Positions 56,065 to 64,000 of a stretch of 64,000 nucleotides of DNA are shown one piece after another (within the stretch, counting starts at the first letter, position 1; each line of letters opens with the position of its first letter). The stretch lies in contig NZ_JPUX01000001.1 of assembly GCF_000738675.1 (NCBI RefSeq), positions 3,038,001 to 3,102,000 of the forward strand, written 5' to 3'. Under the pieces are notes generated by a model. It worked only from the letters and a program-made list of their open reading frames with translations, was not told where the DNA came from and ran no database searches. Origin of the DNA: Serratia nematodiphila DZ0503SBS1. Lineage in GTDB: Bacteria > Pseudomonadota > Gammaproteobacteria > Enterobacterales > Enterobacteriaceae. Position numbers and translations under genes: made by a program.

Positions 56065-57459
56065 ATGTCGCAACTTGCAACGCCTTCATCAAAGAAAACC
56101 GGTACGCTGATTCAGGATTGGCATCCTGAAGACAGCGCCTTTTGGCAGCAGCGTGGCCATCGCATCGCCACCCGCAACCTGTGGATTTCCATCCCCTGTC
56201 TGCTGCTGGCCTTCTGCGTCTGGATGCTGTTCAGCGCCGTTGCGGTCAACCTGAACAAGGTTGGCTTCAACTTTTCCACCGATCAACTGTTCCTGTTGAC
56301 AGCGCTGCCGTCGGTCTCGGGCGCTATTTTACGCGTGCCGTATTCCTTCGTGATCCCGCTGTTTGGCGGCCGTCGCTGGACCGCTATCAGCACCTGCTTC
56401 CTGCTGGTGCCGTGCTTGTGGCTGGGATTCGCGGTGCAGGACAGCAGCACGCCGTACAGCGTGTTCGTCATCATTTCCCTGCTGTGCGGTTTTGCGGGCG
56501 CCAACTTTGCCTCCAGCATGGCCAATATCAGCTTCTTCTTCCCGAAAGCGCGTCAGGGCGGCGCGTTGGGTCTCAACGGCGGGTTGGGGAATCTGGGCGT
56601 CAGCGTCATGCAACTGGTCGCGCCGCTGGCGATCTCTTTCAGCCTGTTTGGTCTGTTTGGCGGCACGGCGCAAGATCAGGCAGAAGGGGGGCAGCTGTGG
56701 CTGGAAAACGCCGCCTGGATCTGGGTACCGTTCCTGCTGGTTGCCACCTTGGCGGCCTGGTTCGGCATGAACGATCTGGCGGCGGCCAAGGCATCGCTGC
56801 GCCAGCAACTGCCAGTGCTCAAACGTGGGCATTTATGGATGCTGAGTTTGCTGTACCTCGCGACCTTCGGTTCTTTCATCGGTTTCTCCGCCGGTTTCGC
56901 CATGCTGTCGAAGACGCAATTTCCGGAGGTCGTGATCCTGCATTACGCTTTCTTCGGGCCGTTCCTCGGGGCGCTGGCGCGGCCGGTCGGCGGCGCGCTG
57001 TCTGACCGTTTCGGCGGCGTGCGGGTGACGTTGATCAACTTTGTGGTGATGGCCGTGTTCGCCGCGCTGTTGTTCCTGACCTTGCCGACGGCGGGCGAGG
57101 GCGGTTCGTTCATCGCCTTCTACGGCATCTTTATGGTGCTGTTCCTCACGGCGGGGCTGGGCAGCGGATCGACTTTCCAAATGATCGCCGTCATTTTCCG
57201 TAAAATCACTGTCGATCGCGTGAAAGCGGCCGGCGGTAGTGACGAAAGCGCACAGCGTGAAGCGGTGACGGACTCCGCCGCCGCATTGGGCTTTATCTCG
57301 GCGATCGGCGCTGCAGGCGGCTTCTTTATTCCCCAGGCATTCGGTACCTCGCTGGCGCTGACCGGTTCGCCGGCGGGGGCAATGAAAGTATTCCTGGTGT
57401 TCTATATCTTGTGTGTGGTCATCACCTGGGCGGTGTATGGCCGCAAGAAAAAGGCCTGA
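56065..57459 (+). CDS. narK: Nitrate/nitrite transporter NarK
   Basis: NarK is the major-facilitator nitrate/nitrite antiporter of the inner membrane. The ATG at 56065 with GAGG upstream gives 464 residues, against 463 in E. coli; a GTG at 56050 is a poor alternative. Twelve hydrophobic segments and the nitrate signature glycine-rich helices (GGLGNLGVSVMQL, FGSFIGFSAGFAML) are present. narG does not follow. Confidence 0.96.
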   Translation: MSQLATPSSKKTGTLIQDWHPEDSAFWQQRGHRIATRNLWISIPCLLLAFCVWMLFSAVAVNLNKVGFNFSTDQLFLLTALPSVSGAILRVPYSFVIPLFGGRRWTAISTCFLLVPCLWLGFAVQDSSTPYSVFVIISLLCGFAGANFASSMANISFFFPKARQGGALGLNGGLGNLGVSVMQLVAPLAISFSLFGLFGGTAQDQAEGGQLWLENAAWIWVPFLLVATLAAWFGMNDLAAAKASLRQQLPVLKRGHLWMLSLLYLATFGSFIGFSAGFAMLSKTQFPEVVILHYAFFGPFLGALARPVGGALSDRFGGVRVTLINFVVMAVFAALLFLTLPTAGEGGSFIAFYGIFMVLFLTAGLGSGSTFQMIAVIFRKITVDRVKAAGGSDESAQREAVTDSAAALGFISAIGAAGGFFIPQAFGTSLALTGSPAGAMKVFLVFYILCVVITWAVYGRKKKA

Positions 57460-58230
57460 GTATCAAACTGCTTTCTCAATCCCTCCCGCCAGGGGAGGGA
57501 TATTTCTCTCATTCCGAGTCATCTCTCCTCGCCTCCTCAGTGAAATTTTCTGTCTTTAGGTAAAATTCTCATCTTAGCTTGCCGTTTTTTTCTTTTTTTA
57601 TAGCACTATCTCTCAATGTGAGAATGTTTTCGCCAAAACGGATTATATTATTTGCACGTTTTTTTCGTTTTATTGAGAGTATTCTTACATTAAGGCGTTA
57701 ATGTTTTTTCGCAGATTAAATGAAATTTCCGGGAGGGCAAAGCATAATTAGTGCGATTGTTATAAAATCAGTAATAGGATTTTGTCTTAGATGCAGCACA
57801 CACCGAGTGGAATGTGTAACGGGGTTAAATCAGATAACTCTCATTCTGTTTTTTTCGGCTTTTTGTAGTCTATCTGACAATCAGATTAGGTGGGAAAACA
57901 CCATGAATTCACGGATAAGAATGAAATTTCACAATTTCATTCGATTAACAATCGAACAACATGGTTAGTTTTTTCTTTTTAAATCAATGAGGTGTTCATT
58001 TGAATTTTACGGTAACCATGAAAGAAATCCATGTTGCCAACAGGGAAAAAGAGTCATTTGGATAAACGGAACATCCTTAATATGGCCTAATGTAAAAAAT
58101 GAAATCAGAAAATTTTTATAAAGGCCAATATCCGATGAATGCAACCTGTTGAGTTTACATTTAATTTCTTGAACATTTTTTGATATTTCTATACAAAGTG
58201 TGCAGGACAGGCACGCTAAGGAAATTAAAA
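57460..58230. other. AT-rich intergenic region downstream of narK
   Basis: This 770-base stretch is strongly AT-rich compared with the rest of the window and has no convincing gene. A 21-codon ORF at 57903-57968 behind AGGTGG and a 15-codon ORF at 58018-58065 could be leader peptides but have little support. The composition suggests H-NS-type silencing and acquired DNA. Confidence 0.5.
57480..57500 (+). terminator. Hairpin terminator of narK
   Basis: TCCCTCCC, loop GCCAG and GGGAGGGA are followed by TATTTCTCTC, 20 bases after the narK stop. Confidence 0.7.
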
Positions 58231-59130
58231 GTGAATCTTGATAAAAGAATAAAGATTAGGAATCTAGATGTTCTGACTCCTGCCGGGGAGAAATTTCGTC
58301 TGCGTTGGAAGGAGTATCAAATTCTTTCGCTGCTTGTCGCCAGATCGCCAGAACTGGTTACCCGAACGGAAATTATAGAAAATATCTGGAAAGGAACCTA
58401 TTGCTCAGATTCAACGATAAATCAAACAATTAAATCTATTCGCCAAAAGATTAGCGATACGGAACACACGCTTATCAGAACCATTCCTCGTTTGGGTTAC
58501 AAGGTGGAAAATCAAGCGGCTTTTCACTTTATATCCGAGGATGAAGACTACGCTGATGATGATATATTAAATGGCGGTGAAGATATTGGCGTTAATATTC
58601 AAGCGGAACTTTCTGAAAGTGAAAGTGAGTCGTCTGAAACAAACGATGAAAAAATAGATAAGCCGCATAAATCGACGCTGGTTGCTGCGCCTGTTGCAAC
58701 GGTGGAGTCATCCAAAGAACCGGCGCGTGAAAAAAAGTCGGCGGCGGCGCGTCGCTTTTTCAGCATGCCCGCCAGCCGTGTAGTGAAATACCTGACGGTA
58801 TTCGCCTCTTTGCTGGTTATTTCACATTTTTCATACGTGCTTGGCAACCAAACTCGCCCCCCGGTGATCAATGATATTCAGAACAACACGCGTGTGGTGT
58901 TGACGCTGACGCTGAATAACCCCCATACCAACAGCCCGCAAACTCTGTTCTGCCTGTACCAGGGCGAGAGCATGGAGCAGGCGACCATCGAATGTGTCGA
59001 TCCTAAGCAAGGCCAGCTGAAATTGCCGGTAAAATATGAGACCTCTTCGTCCACCGGCAAGGGTCGGATTAATCTTATATTGCCGAATAAAACCTTGCAA
59101 TATCAAGTTGCTTACGATGTTAAAAATTAG
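58231..59130 (+). CDS. ToxR/CadC-like membrane-bound transcriptional regulator
   Basis: This protein (299 residues from the GTG at 58231, which has AAGGA eight bases upstream; a TTG at 58180 is the alternative) has an OmpR-type winged helix (about 5-95), an acidic Ser/Glu-rich linker, one transmembrane helix (about residues 190-210) and a periplasmic domain of about 90 residues with two cysteines (FCLYQ and IECVD). This is the one-component ToxR/CadC plan. It lies in AT-rich DNA before the polysaccharide genes. The signal is unknown. Confidence 0.85.
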   Translation: MNLDKRIKIRNLDVLTPAGEKFRLRWKEYQILSLLVARSPELVTRTEIIENIWKGTYCSDSTINQTIKSIRQKISDTEHTLIRTIPRLGYKVENQAAFHFISEDEDYADDDILNGGEDIGVNIQAELSESESESSETNDEKIDKPHKSTLVAAPVATVESSKEPAREKKSAAARRFFSMPASRVVKYLTVFASLLVISHFSYVLGNQTRPPVINDIQNNTRVVLTLTLNNPHTNSPQTLFCLYQGESMEQATIECVDPKQGQLKLPVKYETSSSTGKGRINLILPNKTLQYQVAYDVKN

Positions 59131-59309
59131 CGTTGAATGAGGTTTTATCTATAGCGATAATTTTACATTTGATGAAATCTTTTATTTCATTATTTGTTAT
59201 TTGAAAGCCAGGTTCGATTTGTCCAGTCTGGAACTCATTACCTAACGCGTATTAGCGTCCTGCCCCAATCGGGTGACGGGAATAATGAGAACCTGCTGAG
59301 TGACAAATT

Positions 59310-60272
59310 ATGGATAAGCGTAAAGTAGCTATTATCGGGGGTTCCGGTTTTATCGGAACACGCCTGGCGAAACGTCTCAGTAAGCGCGATGATCTGACAT
59401 TGGTCATCGTCGATAAGCAACCCAGTGCACATTTTCCATCCCTTTATCAGTATGGCGATGTGACGCAACCCCAGACCTTGCAAGAACCGCTGGCGGGCTG
59501 CGACGCCATCATTAATCTGGCGGCGGAGCATCAGGACAATGTCGATCCTATTTCGCTCTATTATCAGGTTAATGTCGAAGGCGCGCGCCATGTCTGCATG
59601 ACCGCCTCCGCCCTGAATATCCGTCAAATCATTTTCACCTCCTCGGTCGCTGTTTACGGCTTCGTCAAACAGGAGACCGGCGAAGAAGGACGTTTCGAGC
59701 CTTTCAACCATTACGGCAAATCCAAGCTTGAGGCGGAATACGTTTATGAAGCCTGGCGCAAGGCCGATGAGGAAAATCGGTTGACTATCATCCGCCCAAC
59801 GGTGGTATTCGGCGAAGGCAACCGTGGCAACGTGTATAACCTGTTCCGTCAGATCGCCAGCGGACGTTTCGTGATGATTGGCAGCGGCAATAATATGAAG
59901 TCGATGGCCTACGTTGAAAATATTGCCGCGCGGCTGGAATATGCGCTGGATCAACAGTCAAGTTATCAGGTCAGCAACTACGTCGATAAACCGGACTTTA
60001 CGATGAATCAATTGGTTGACGTAATTTCCTCTTCATTGGGGAGAGAAAATAAGACGATTCGCATTCCTTATGCCGTAGGCATATGCGGCGCAACCGCATT
60101 GGATGTTGTGAGTAAAATAAGTCGCAAAAAATTCCCAATCAGTCGCGTCAGAGTACAGAAATTCTGCGCCAGAACGCAGTTTAAAAGTAATGTGAAAAAT
60201 AATTTCGTGGCGCCTGTTGAACTTGATTCGGCAATCGAAAGAACCATTAAACATGAGTTTTCTGATAGATAA
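59310..60272 (+). CDS. NAD-dependent epimerase/dehydratase
   Basis: This 320-residue short-chain dehydrogenase-like protein has the NAD loop GGSGFIGTRLA, the serine of SSVAVYG and the YxxxK pair YGKSK, so it is likely an active sugar-nucleotide epimerase or reductase. The substrate cannot be read off. The context points to exopolysaccharide precursor synthesis. It lies upstream of the JUMPStart element, so it is probably transcribed separately from wecA-wza-wzc. Confidence 0.85.
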   Translation: MDKRKVAIIGGSGFIGTRLAKRLSKRDDLTLVIVDKQPSAHFPSLYQYGDVTQPQTLQEPLAGCDAIINLAAEHQDNVDPISLYYQVNVEGARHVCMTASALNIRQIIFTSSVAVYGFVKQETGEEGRFEPFNHYGKSKLEAEYVYEAWRKADEENRLTIIRPTVVFGEGNRGNVYNLFRQIASGRFVMIGSGNNMKSMAYVENIAARLEYALDQQSSYQVSNYVDKPDFTMNQLVDVISSSLGRENKTIRIPYAVGICGATALDVVSKISRKKFPISRVRVQKFCARTQFKSNVKNNFVAPVELDSAIERTIKHEFSDR

Positions 60273-60345
60273 CTTAATCGCACGCTGACGTTATTTGATT
60301 ATTCCGCCGACAAGCGGATAAATCTGTATTTTTCAGGATAAATTC

Positions 60346-60408
60346 ATGCTGACTTATATCCTGGCAGGATCAATTTTGTTTTTGTTAATAGCGCATTGGG
60401 AGCTGTAA
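60346..60408 (+). CDS. Candidate 20-residue hydrophobic leader peptide
   Basis: A tiny ORF with CAGGA upstream encodes a hydrophobic helix (LAGSILFLLIA) with a polar end HWEL. It ends inside the JUMPStart element, seven bases before the ops sequence. It may be a small membrane protein or a translated leader coupled to RfaH action. Only the ribosome site and composition support it. Confidence 0.4.
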   Translation: MLTYILAGSILFLLIAHWEL

Positions 60409-60427
60409 CTCAAGGGCGGTAGCGTGC
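60391..60427 (+). promoter_or_regulatory. JUMPStart/ops element
   Basis: AGCTGTAACTCAAGGGCGGTAGCGTGC resembles the JUMPStart consensus in two blocks, and GGCGGTAGCGTGC at 60415-60427 is the canonical ops sequence that recruits RfaH to elongating RNA polymerase. It lies 18 bases upstream of the wecA-type gene, marking the start of a long surface-polysaccharide operon. Confidence 0.93.
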
Positions 60428-60445
60428 TTATTCGCTGGAGGAACG

Positions 60446-61495
60446 ATGTTATATCAACTGAGCGTGATATTTGTGCTGGCGGTCGCGTGGATCCTTATTG
60501 CCCGCCGGGTCGCCTTGACGGTGGGATTAGTGGATAAGCCCAATGCGCGCAAGCAACATCTGGGACATATTCCGTTGGTCGGCGGCATCGCCGTGTACCT
60601 GACGCTGATGCTGATGACGCTGTGGCAACCCGACTGGCTGCCCGACAACACCGTCTACCTGCTGTGCATCACGGCGCTGGTGGTGTTGGGCGTACTGGAT
60701 GACCGCTTTGATCTGCCCGTGGCGCCGCGCGTCATGGTGCAGGGAGGGATCGCGCTGGCGATGATGCTGGCGGCAGGGATGCAGCTTTCCTCATTGGGCC
60801 ATGCCTGGGGCCATCAGGAAGTGATGCTCGGTTATGGCGCGTTGCTACTCACGCCGCTGGCGGTATGGGGGGCGATCAACGCCTACAACATGGTGGATGG
60901 CATCGACGGGCAACTGGGCGCCTTGTCCTGCGTGACCTTTGTTGCGCTGGCCATCGTGTTCGGACTGGGTGGCCGGGAAGATCTGGCGCTGTGGTGCCTG
61001 GGCATGATCGTCGCGCTGGCGGCTTATCTGCTGTTCAACCTGAGCTTGTTCGGCGCGCGTAACAAAATCTTTATGGGGGACGCCGGCAGCATGGTGATCG
61101 GCTTCAGCGTGCTGTGGCTGGTATTGCTGGCGACGCAGGGGCAGCAGGCGGTAATGCGCCCGGTCACCGCGCTGTGGCTGATCGCCATTCCGCTGATGGA
61201 CATGGTGACCGTGATGGTGCGCCGCCTGTTGCGCCGCCAAAGCCCCTTCAAAGCGGGCCGCGATCATTTGCACCATATTCTGATGCGTCGCGGGCTCAAT
61301 GCGCGTCAGGCACTGGCGATGAGCACCATGCTGGCGGTGACGCTGGCCTGCATCGGCATTTGCAGTGAAGTGTTGCAGCTGCAGGAAAGCCTGATGCTGG
61401 TGGCGTTTCTGTTCTGTTTTTGCGGTTATTTCGCCATGTTGCGCGAACCGCGTCAGGCGACGATGCTCAGCGATAATCCAACCGTCGGGCGTTAA
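60446..61495 (+). CDS. wecA: WecA-type undecaprenyl-phosphate GlcNAc-1-phosphate transferase
   Basis: The protein starts lipid-linked glycan synthesis by moving a HexNAc-1-phosphate to undecaprenyl phosphate. The 349-residue, eleven-helix protein has the family motifs: LVDKPNARKQHLGHIPLVGG, LDDRFDLPV, NAYNMVDGIDG and the HLHHIL loop. GAGGA precedes the ATG. It lies outside an enterobacterial common antigen cluster, so it is probably a second copy dedicated to this exopolysaccharide. Confidence 0.93.
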   Translation: MLYQLSVIFVLAVAWILIARRVALTVGLVDKPNARKQHLGHIPLVGGIAVYLTLMLMTLWQPDWLPDNTVYLLCITALVVLGVLDDRFDLPVAPRVMVQGGIALAMMLAAGMQLSSLGHAWGHQEVMLGYGALLLTPLAVWGAINAYNMVDGIDGQLGALSCVTFVALAIVFGLGGREDLALWCLGMIVALAAYLLFNLSLFGARNKIFMGDAGSMVIGFSVLWLVLLATQGQQAVMRPVTALWLIAIPLMDMVTVMVRRLLRRQSPFKAGRDHLHHILMRRGLNARQALAMSTMLAVTLACIGICSEVLQLQESLMLVAFLFCFCGYFAMLREPRQATMLSDNPTVGR

Positions 61496-61540
61496 TCCTC
61501 TCACGGGCTGCGGCAGCAGCCCGTTTATCACGGTATTTCC

Positions 61541-62674
61541 ATGAATTTTCATTTGCCTCTTTTGATGCCGTTGGCCTTCACCTCCGCGTTGTTGAGCGGT
61601 TGTACGGTGGTTCCCGGCTCACATTTACCGACCAGCGGAAAAGCCATCGTCGTGCAACAAGACGACGATTTCGATTTGAACAGCCAGGTACAGGTCTACC
61701 GCATGTCACCGATGCTGCTGCAGAAAATGCGGCGTATTGAACCGGTCGCCCAGCCGAATCCGGCACTGGATCAGCGGTTGCAGAGCTACCAATACCGTAT
61801 CGGCGTTGGCGACGTGTTGAACGTCACCGTCTGGGATCATCCCGAGTTGACCACGCCGGCCGGGCAATATCGCAGCGCCAGCGACACCGGTAACTGGGTG
61901 CATGCGGATGGCACGATCTTTTACCCCTATATCGGGCGCGTGGCGGTGGTGGGCAAAACCGTCACCGAAGTACGCAGCCTGATCGCCGGCCGTCTGGCGC
62001 AGTATGTGGAAAGCCCGCAGGTGGATGTCAGCATTGCCGCGTTCCGCTCGCAGAAGGCTTATGTGACCGGTGAGGTGAAAACCTCCGGTCAGCAGGCGAT
62101 CACCAACGTGCCGCTGACCATTCTGGATGCGATCAACGCCGCCGGCGGCCTGACGGACAATGCCGACTGGCGCAACGTGGTGCTGACCCATCAGGGCAAA
62201 GAGCGGGCCATCTCGCTGCAGGCGCTGATGCAGCGTGGCGACATCAGCCAGAACGCGCTGCTGCAGCCGGGCGACATCCTCTACATTCCGCGCAATGACA
62301 ACTTGAAAGTGTTCGTGATGGGCGAGGTGGGCAAGCAAGCGACGCTGAAGATGGATCGCAGCGGCATGACCCTGACCGAAGCCCTCGGATCTTCCGAAGG
62401 GATCAGCCAGACGGTGGCGGATGCGACCGGGGTGTTCGTGATCCGGCCGAGCGGCGGCAATCCCCCGCAGCGGCTGGCGACGCTGTATCAGTTCGATCTC
62501 TCCGACGCCAGCGCGCTGGCGATGGGCGCTGAATTTCAGCTGCACCCTTACGACGTCGTGTACGTCACCGCGGCGCCTATCGCGCGCTGGAACCGTTTGA
62601 TCAGCCAGCTGGTGCCGACCATCAGCAGTTTTAACGATCTCAGCGAGGCTACCTTGCGCGTGCGCAACTGGTAA
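61541..62674 (+). CDS. wza: Polysaccharide export lipoprotein Wza
   Basis: Wza is the outer-membrane channel for group 1 capsule and colanic acid type polymers. The 377-residue lipoprotein has a lipobox LLSGC with C21 as the acylated residue, the PES domain ([20 protein letters not shown]), SLBB repeats ([22 protein letters not shown] and [14 protein letters not shown]) and a C-terminal amphipathic helix ending RVRNW. Confidence 0.96.
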   Translation: MNFHLPLLMPLAFTSALLSGCTVVPGSHLPTSGKAIVVQQDDDFDLNSQVQVYRMSPMLLQKMRRIEPVAQPNPALDQRLQSYQYRIGVGDVLNVTVWDHPELTTPAGQYRSASDTGNWVHADGTIFYPYIGRVAVVGKTVTEVRSLIAGRLAQYVESPQVDVSIAAFRSQKAYVTGEVKTSGQQAITNVPLTILDAINAAGGLTDNADWRNVVLTHQGKERAISLQALMQRGDISQNALLQPGDILYIPRNDNLKVFVMGEVGKQATLKMDRSGMTLTEALGSSEGISQTVADATGVFVIRPSGGNPPQRLATLYQFDLSDASALAMGAEFQLHPYDVVYVTAAPIARWNRLISQLVPTISSFNDLSEATLRVRNW

Positions 62675-62701
62675 CTCCGCAGGGTGAATAAGGAACAGAA
62701 G

Positions 62702-64000
62702 ATGAAAAACAATGCGCTGTCCGTGATGGTGGCCGAACAAGATGAAAAGCTGGAGTGGGAGCGTCTGGTAGGGCCGCTGTGGGATAACCGCTGGCGGATC
62801 GCCGTCGTGACCGGCGTGGCGGGTGCGCTGGGCGTCGCCTACGCCCTGTTGGCTACCCCGGTGTACCAGGCCACGGCGGTGGTGCAGGTGGAGAATCAGC
62901 TGTCCGGCGATTCGCTGCTGCGTGAAACGCTGGACAGTTCGCTGGGGCAAAATTCGGCGACGCAGGATGAGGTGACGCTGGTCAAGTCGCGCTACGTGCT
63001 CGGCAAAACGGTGGATGCCCTCGGCCTGACGGTGCGCGTCGAACCGGACTATTTCCCGGTATTCGGTAAAGGCTTTGCCCGACTGAGCGGTGAAAAGGCG
63101 CCGGTATTGGACATCGCCACGCTGACAACGCCGGCGGACATGCAGGGCGAAGCGCTGACGCTGACGGTGCGCGATGGGCAACATTATGAGCTGAGCCATG
63201 ACGGCGCCAAATTGTTCAGTGGCGTGGTTGGGCAACCGGTGGCGCAGGGCGAGTGGGGCATGACCGTTTCGGCGCTGGACGCGGCGCCGGGCACCAGTTT
63301 CACCGTGGTGAAAGTCGCGCGTCAAGAAGCGGTGGACGATCTGCGTAAATACCTGGGCGTAGTGCCGAGCGGCAAAGACAGCGGCATCATGACGTTTACG
63401 CTGCCGAGCGAAGATCCGCAGCGCGCCGAGGCGGTGCTGAAGAACATCACCGATAACTACCTGCAGCAGAACGTGGATCGCAAAACGGAAGAGGCGCAGA
63501 GAATGCTGGCCTTCCTGCAGGAGCAGTTGCCGCAAACGCAAACCTCGCTCAACAACGCCGAAACCCAGCTCAACCAGTTCCGCCAGCAAAACGACTCGGT
63601 GGATCTGTCGCTGGAAGCCAAATCGGTGCTGGACACGCAGGTACAGCTCGAAGCCCAGCTCAACGAGCTGACCTTCAAAGAGGCGGAGATTTCCAAGCTT
63701 TATACCCGCGTGCACCCGGCTTACCGGGCGCTGCTGGAAAAGCGCGCCACGCTGGAGGCGGAAAAGGCGCGGCTCGGCAAACAGGTACAGACGCTGCCGA
63801 AAATGCAGCAGGAGATCCTGCGTCTCACCCGCGACGTGCAGGTGGATCAGCAGGTTTACATGCAACTGATGAACAAACAGCAGGAGCTGAGCATCAGCAA
63901 GGCCGGCACGGTGGGCAATATTCGCATCGTTGACGAGGCGGAAACCGCTATCCGACCGATTCAGCCGCAAAAGATGCTCATCGTGTTGTTGGCGTTGATA
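62702..64000 (+). CDS. wzc: Tyrosine kinase Wzc (partial, runs off the window)
   Basis: Wzc is the inner-membrane BY-kinase that controls polymer assembly with Wza. The visible 433 residues hold the Wzz domain with transmembrane helix 1 (about 34-52), a large periplasmic coiled coil (about 260-400) and the start of helix 2 at the window edge (QKMLIVLLALI). The kinase domain lies beyond the end. AAGGAACAG precedes the ATG. Only 27 bases separate it from wza, so wzb is absent from its usual place. Confidence 0.94.
   Translation, partial: MKNNALSVMVAEQDEKLEWERLVGPLWDNRWRIAVVTGVAGALGVAYALLATPVYQATAVVQVENQLSGDSLLRETLDSSLGQNSATQDEVTLVKSRYVLGKTVDALGLTVRVEPDYFPVFGKGFARLSGEKAPVLDIATLTTPADMQGEALTLTVRDGQHYELSHDGAKLFSGVVGQPVAQGEWGMTVSALDAAPGTSFTVVKVARQEAVDDLRKYLGVVPSGKDSGIMTFTLPSEDPQRAEAVLKNITDNYLQQNVDRKTEEAQRMLAFLQEQLPQTQTSLNNAETQLNQFRQQNDSVDLSLEAKSVLDTQVQLEAQLNELTFKEAEISKLYTRVHPAYRALLEKRATLEAEKARLGKQVQTLPKMQQEILRLTRDVQVDQQVYMQLMNKQQELSISKAGTVGNIRIVDEAETAIRPIQPQKMLIVLLALI

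Noticed and set aside
57903..57968. 21-codon ORF behind AGGTGG in the AT-rich island
   Set aside because: The ribosome site is plausible but the peptide is short and basic with no membrane helix or family; too little support to call a gene.

Overview
The window is enterobacterial chromosome, most likely Serratia and close to S. marcescens. The coding DNA is GC-rich. The flagellar, fliAZ-dcyD-tcy, put-efe-phoH, cha and ychO-nar blocks keep the E. coli gene order, while lipid A hydroxylase LpxO, a siderophore reductase and extra regulators sit between them. I saw no tRNA, rRNA, insertion sequence or CRISPR array.

Region 1 (1-24.1 kb) is the flagellar class 2/3 cluster. fliF-fliR run on the minus strand as a tightly overlapping operon that builds the MS ring, C ring, export ATPase, hook-length ruler and export gate. 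fliE is divergent from fliF. An accessory patch follows with azoR, a LysR gene, an AraC gene and several tiny ORFs. Next come fliDST (minus) and fliC (plus), which diverge from two sigma-28 promoters, then fliA, fliZ, dcyD and the cystine importer tcyJ-tcyL-tcyN. A small stationary-phase ribosome protein gene of the Sra family lies downstream of fliR.

Region 2 (24.1-40.8 kb) starts with a hicAB toxin-antitoxin pair. It continues with putA and putP (divergent, with PutA-type operator half-sites), efeUOB (Fur box), phoH (Pho box), lpxO, chaA, a siderophore reductase (Fur box), chaB and chaC.

Region 3 (40.8-51.4 kb) separates chaC from ychO, which are near neighbours in E. coli. It holds a Cbl/CysB-type regulator and a five-gene peptide-type ABC transporter operon, followed by a second paralogous binding protein. 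Both mature binding proteins have no cysteine and only two methionines, a composition typical of proteins made during sulfur starvation. This is the best candidate here for an undescribed system: a sulfur-controlled importer of an unknown organosulfur compound or peptide. A tailspike-like beta-helix protein and an orphan prepilin peptidase lacking the zinc/methylase domain complete the region.

Region 4 (51.4-57.5 kb) is ychO, narL, narX and narK, with an FNR site and NarL heptamers upstream of narK. narGHJI does not follow narK.

Region 5 (57.5-64 kb) begins with an AT-rich stretch that encodes a ToxR/CadC-like membrane-bound regulator. An epimerase follows, then a JUMPStart/ops element and a polysaccharide operon of a WecA-type transferase, wza and wzc. 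No wzb lies between wza and wzc, and wzc runs off the end of the window.
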